Source: Bacillota bacterium
GTDB taxonomy: Bacteria; Bacillota; Bacilli; Tumebacillales; Effusibacillaceae
Length of the DNA stretch: 8,776 nucleotides
Direction of reading: 5' to 3'
Assembly: GCA_020059765.1 (NCBI GenBank)
Contig: JAGVBM010000299.1
Coordinates: 1-8,776, forward strand
Numbering within the stretch: position 1 is the first letter of the stretch; each line of letters starts with the position of its first letter. Below the pieces are notes generated by a model, which was given only the letters and a program-made list of their open reading frames with translations, was not told where the DNA came from and ran no database searches. Below are positions 6,448 to 8,776 of the stretch, one piece after another. A program made the position numbers and the translations under genes.

Positions 6448-7505
6448 GACAATCCCTCCACAAACGTCCGGTCAACCGACGCAATAAAATGGGCCAACAG
6501 TTTGCCCGTCCGCTCCACATCCCGATAGCATACGGTTTCCACGGAAGTATGCATATACCGAAGGGGGATGGAAAGCACGCCCGTCGGAATTCCCTCCCGC
6601 GAAATTTGCATGGCAAATCCGTCGGTCGCCGTCGGTCCTTGCAGCCAACGCATCTGAATCGGGATGCCTTCGCGAGCAGCCGTTTCCCGGAAGCGTGCGT
6701 ATAGATCCCGATGAATATTCGGTCCGTTATGAATCACCGCACCGCCGTCCATCTTCATGCCCAAGTCGGCTGCCACGCCGGGCATGCTCGCATGGGCCAC
6801 ATCGACGGCAATGCCGATATCCGGATGAATTCCGTATGTACTGGTAATGGCGCCCCGTGTGCCGACTTCTTCCTGGACGGTCGCCACCGCGTACACATCC
6901 GCTTGCACACGCAGCCGTTTCAATTCTTGCAGTCCTTCCAGCAACGCGGCGATACTCGCCCGATTGTCGAGCGACTTGCCTGCGACAAAACCATTTTGCA
7001 AGCGCATGCTCTTGCGAGCGACAGTAATCACATCGCCAACCCGGATCAATTTCCGGACAGTTTCTTCGCCCATCCCCAAATCGATAAACAGATCCTGCAT
7101 CGGAATCGCTTTTTCCCGTTCTTCCGGCGTGGACAAATGGGGCGGTTTGGAACCGATGATGCCCAGGCATTTCTCACGCCCGTGCACCATTACTTCCTGC
7201 CCGAGCAGGGTGCGGGGATCGAATCCGCCCAATTGGGTAAACCGCAAGAATCCGCCTTTTTCAATCTGGTTGACAATCAGACCAATTTCGTCCATATGGG
7301 TGGCCACCATAATTTTCGGACGCGGTTCGTTTCCTTCGCCCTGTACAAACGCGATCAGATTTCCCAGTTTATCGCGGTGAACCCGGTCGGTAAAATGACG
7401 AAACAACGACTCCAACTTGTCCGAGATTTCCCTCTCATATCCTGGTACACCGGGAGTTTCCAGCAAATCGAGCAAAACCTGTTGATAATCCAGTAATTCA
7501 CTCAT
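6429..7505 (-). CDS. M42-family metallo-aminopeptidase (first paralogue)
   Basis: A 358-residue protein from the ATG at 7505. I chose this start because it has AAGGGGGG upstream and the family homology begins at once (LLETPGVPGYE). The frame stays open to 7658, but that extension is the shadow of the upstream membrane-protein gene. Metal ligands are His70 (VATHMDEIG), Asp180 (GKSLDNRA), Glu213, Asp235 (AVDVAH) and His319 (PLRYMHT); Glu212 in VQEEVGTRG is the general base and Asp72 is present. It should be an active two-metal aminopeptidase. The first eight bases overlap the membrane-protein gene and the last 19 overlap the next paralogue, so the three peptidases are surely co-transcribed. It differs clearly from the second paralogue, so the duplication is not recent. 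Confidence 0.95.
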   Translation of the reverse strand: MSELLDYQQVLLDLLETPGVPGYEREISDKLESLFRHFTDRVHRDKLGNLIAFVQGEGNEPRPKIMVATHMDEIGLIVNQIEKGGFLRFTQLGGFDPRTLLGQEVMVHGREKCLGIIGSKPPHLSTPEEREKAIPMQDLFIDLGMGEETVRKLIRVGDVITVARKSMRLQNGFVAGKSLDNRASIAALLEGLQELKRLRVQADVYAVATVQEEVGTRGAITSTYGIHPDIGIAVDVAHASMPGVAADLGMKMDGGAVIHNGPNIHRDLYARFRETAAREGIPIQMRWLQGPTATDGFAMQISREGIPTGVLSIPLRYMHTSVETVCYRDVERTGKLLAHFIASVDRTFVEGLSCYLND

Positions 7506-7824
7506 TCGTCTGTCCCCCCTTCTTGCGGAGTTGTTTGAGCATGCGCAAGGTAATCGCCAAATTGCGCGCGTAGAGAAATTCACCCAGCCAAATTCCGGTG
7601 ATGGTCGGCAGCAAACTTTGCGTCCAGATCGACCAAGTACCAAGAAAAGGGAAAACATAGTGGAAACTAAGGAACAGCGCCAGCGTACTCCCTGCCGCCA
7701 AAAAAATCAGATAGGAAACACGATCATACACCCGACTCTTCGTCAAACGGGAGCGGATCATTTCCCTGACGCCCCATTTGTACAAAACATACACGGTCCC
7801 CAACACAAGCAACAACTGTAACAT
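7498..7824 (-). CDS. Small integral membrane protein, function unknown
   Basis: A 108-residue protein I do not recognise. Hydrophobic stretches at about residues 2-17, 36-61 and 67-86 suggest two to three membrane segments. A basic stretch lies between the first two (RSRLTKSR), and the tail after residue 87 is basic (RMLKQLRKK), so the tail is probably cytoplasmic. The ATG at 7824 has GAGGAG nine bases upstream. Its 3' end overlaps the first M42 peptidase by eight bases, so it is the first gene of the peptidase operon and could anchor or supply that system. That link is inferred from position only. No catalytic motif or cysteine is seen. Confidence 0.75.
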   Translation of the reverse strand: MLQLLLVLGTVYVLYKWGVREMIRSRLTKSRVYDRVSYLIFLAAGSTLALFLSFHYVFPFLGTWSIWTQSLLPTITGIWLGEFLYARNLAITLRMLKQLRKKGGQTNE

Positions 7825-7844
7825 GCATACCCGCTCCTCGAAAG

Positions 7845-7872
7845 AAAAAGGTGTCGCAGCCGCAACACCTTT
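7845..7872 (-). terminator. Intrinsic terminator or attenuator before the peptidase operon
   Basis: RNA AAAGGUGUUGC (7872-7862) pairs with GCGACACCUUU (7857-7847) around a GGCU loop: eleven pairs with one U-G wobble, ending in a U-run (7849-7845). It may end the pseudouridine synthase transcript, whose stop is at 7981. A promoter-like sequence lies just upstream, so transcripts starting there would meet the hairpin at once. The U-run ends only about ten bases before the ribosome binding site of the small membrane protein. Confidence 0.8.
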
Positions 7873-7884
7873 CGCGATATCGTT

Positions 7885-7914
7885 ATTCTACAGCAGAAAA
7901 ATTTGTAACGTCAA
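7885..7914 (-). promoter_or_regulatory. Candidate sigma-A promoter of the membrane protein/M42 operon
   Basis: TTGACG (7914-7909) and TAGAAT (7890-7885) are separated by 18 bases, each a five-of-six match to consensus, with an AT-rich spacer. A start near 7878 would put the terminator-like hairpin at about +7 to +34. I find no comparable promoter between the hairpin and the first gene. Confidence 0.6.
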
Positions 7915-7980
7915 TTCGATTGCTCAACCTTTTTCAGAGGACAGCTGCTTTTTTGCGAAACAAACTGGCGTCCTGTGGCA

Positions 7981-8776
7981 CTACCTGAGTCTCTGTATCA
8001 AATTCTGCATGTCACAAGGAATTTCCGCCGTCCATTCCATCGATTCATCGGTTTGTGGATGCTGGAAACCCAATCGAATCGCATGCAGTGCTTGTCGGTC
8101 GATTCCGTCCGGTTTGCCGATCCCGTACAGCGGATCGCCAAACAAGGGATGCCCCAACCATTCCATGTGAACGCGAATCTGGTGCGTTCTTCCCGTTTCC
8201 AACCGCAGCCTGACAATGGTTGCAGTCGGCAAACGCTCGACTACCCTCAAACGGGTGACCGCCGACTTGCCGGCAGCGTGCACGATCCGTTTGTTCGTAC
8301 CCGCTTCCGGCAAACCGATAGGTTCTTCAATCGTCATTTCTTCTGTCGGGATGACGCCGTGCACGACTGCCAGGTACTCCCTGATCAAGAGCCGCCGTTT
8401 TAATCGTTCAGTCAGTTTGGAATGAGCAAAGGGATCTTTCGCAATCACCAACAGTCCGGACGTAAATTGATCAAGCCGGTGAACCGGACGAAACTTTGCA
8501 CGAATTCCAATCTGCCGCCAATGATGAACGACTCCGTTGGCCAGCGTCCCCGTATAATGTCCCTTCGCAGGATGCACAACAAGTCCCGCCGGCTTATTGA
8601 CAACCAAGACAGACGCATCTTCGTGTACAACAGGAACGGGAATCGGTTCCGGCAGAATGGTGTCCGATTGTTCCGCATCGACCCACAATTGCAGTAAATC
8701 CCCGGTTTTCAAACGGGAGGTCAGATAAACAGGTGCCCCGTTTATCCTTACTCCTTGCACTTGCACAATGCGCCGC
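7981..8776 (-). CDS. RluA-family RNA pseudouridine synthase, N-terminus missing
   Basis: The frame is open to the right edge (265 codons visible) and the protein begins before it; about 30-50 residues are probably missing compared with the usual length near 300. It isomerises uridine to pseudouridine in structured RNA, usually 23S rRNA or tRNA. The visible start, RRIVQVQGVRINGAPV, is the end of an S4 RNA-binding domain. The catalytic domain follows with NKPAGLVVHP, the catalytic Asp in HRLDQFTSGLLVIAKD (about 99 residues after the GTG at 8766), the conserved Tyr in REYLAVVHG, and GRTHQIRVHMEWLGHPLFGDPLYG. The S4 domain favours the RluD/RluC-like branch over RluA itself, but the exact uridine target cannot be read from sequence. 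Transcription probably ends at the hairpin at 7845-7872. Confidence 0.93.
   Translation of the reverse strand, partial: RRIVQVQGVRINGAPVYLTSRLKTGDLLQLWVDAEQSDTILPEPIPVPVVHEDASVLVVNKPAGLVVHPAKGHYTGTLANGVVHHWRQIGIRAKFRPVHRLDQFTSGLLVIAKDPFAHSKLTERLKRRLLIREYLAVVHGVIPTEEMTIEEPIGLPEAGTNKRIVHAAGKSAVTRLRVVERLPTATIVRLRLETGRTHQIRVHMEWLGHPLFGDPLYGIGKPDGIDRQALHAIRLGFQHPQTDESMEWTAEIPCDMQNLIQRLR

Noticed and set aside
7506..7658. N-terminal extension of the first M42 peptidase to position 7658
   Set aside because: The extra 51 residues are the out-of-frame shadow of the small membrane-protein gene, and a good ribosome binding site precedes the ATG at 7505.

Overview
The window is a chromosomal stretch of a Bacillota bacterium, most likely of the Bacillales or a relative. 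The evidence is the Bacillus-type order aroC-aroB-aroH-trpD-trpC with a monofunctional AroH-class chorismate mutase, strong AGGAGG-like ribosome binding sites, and a candidate trp leader of the TRAP type. I cannot name the genus. Every gene I can support lies on the minus strand, so transcription runs from position 8776 towards position 1. I see no mobile element, CRISPR array, tRNA or rRNA, and no gap between genes longer than 300 bases.

In transcription order there are three blocks. (1) 8776-7981 holds a RluA-family pseudouridine synthase that lacks its N-terminus at the window edge. (2) 7824-4424 looks like one operon. It holds a small membrane protein of unknown function followed by three M42-family metallo-aminopeptidase paralogues, and each junction overlaps by 4 to 19 bases. 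The first two paralogues keep all metal ligands and the catalytic residues. The third has lost four of five metal ligands and the general base but is an intact 333-residue frame, so it looks like a conserved pseudo-peptidase. A promoter-like sequence (7885-7914) and a terminator-shaped hairpin (7845-7872) precede the block, and a clear intrinsic terminator (4384-4411) closes it. (3) 4235-1 is the start of an aromatic amino-acid supra-operon: aroC, aroB and aroH joined by ATGA overlaps, then a 215-base leader, then trpD and trpC, also ATGA-coupled. A consensus-like promoter (4337-4365) stands before aroC.

The most informative stretch is the aroH-trpD gap. It carries a possible internal promoter, ten NAG triplets mostly spaced by 2 or 3 bases, an intrinsic terminator, and an alternative pairing that would destroy that terminator. 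This is the architecture of the TRAP-controlled trp attenuator of Bacillus. Yet trpE, which normally follows that leader, is absent and the leader opens straight onto trpD. Functionally, AroB acts early and AroC last in the shikimate pathway to chorismate; AroH sends chorismate towards prephenate (Phe/Tyr); TrpD and TrpC carry anthranilate towards tryptophan. The anthranilate synthase must be encoded elsewhere, or anthranilate must be obtained another way.
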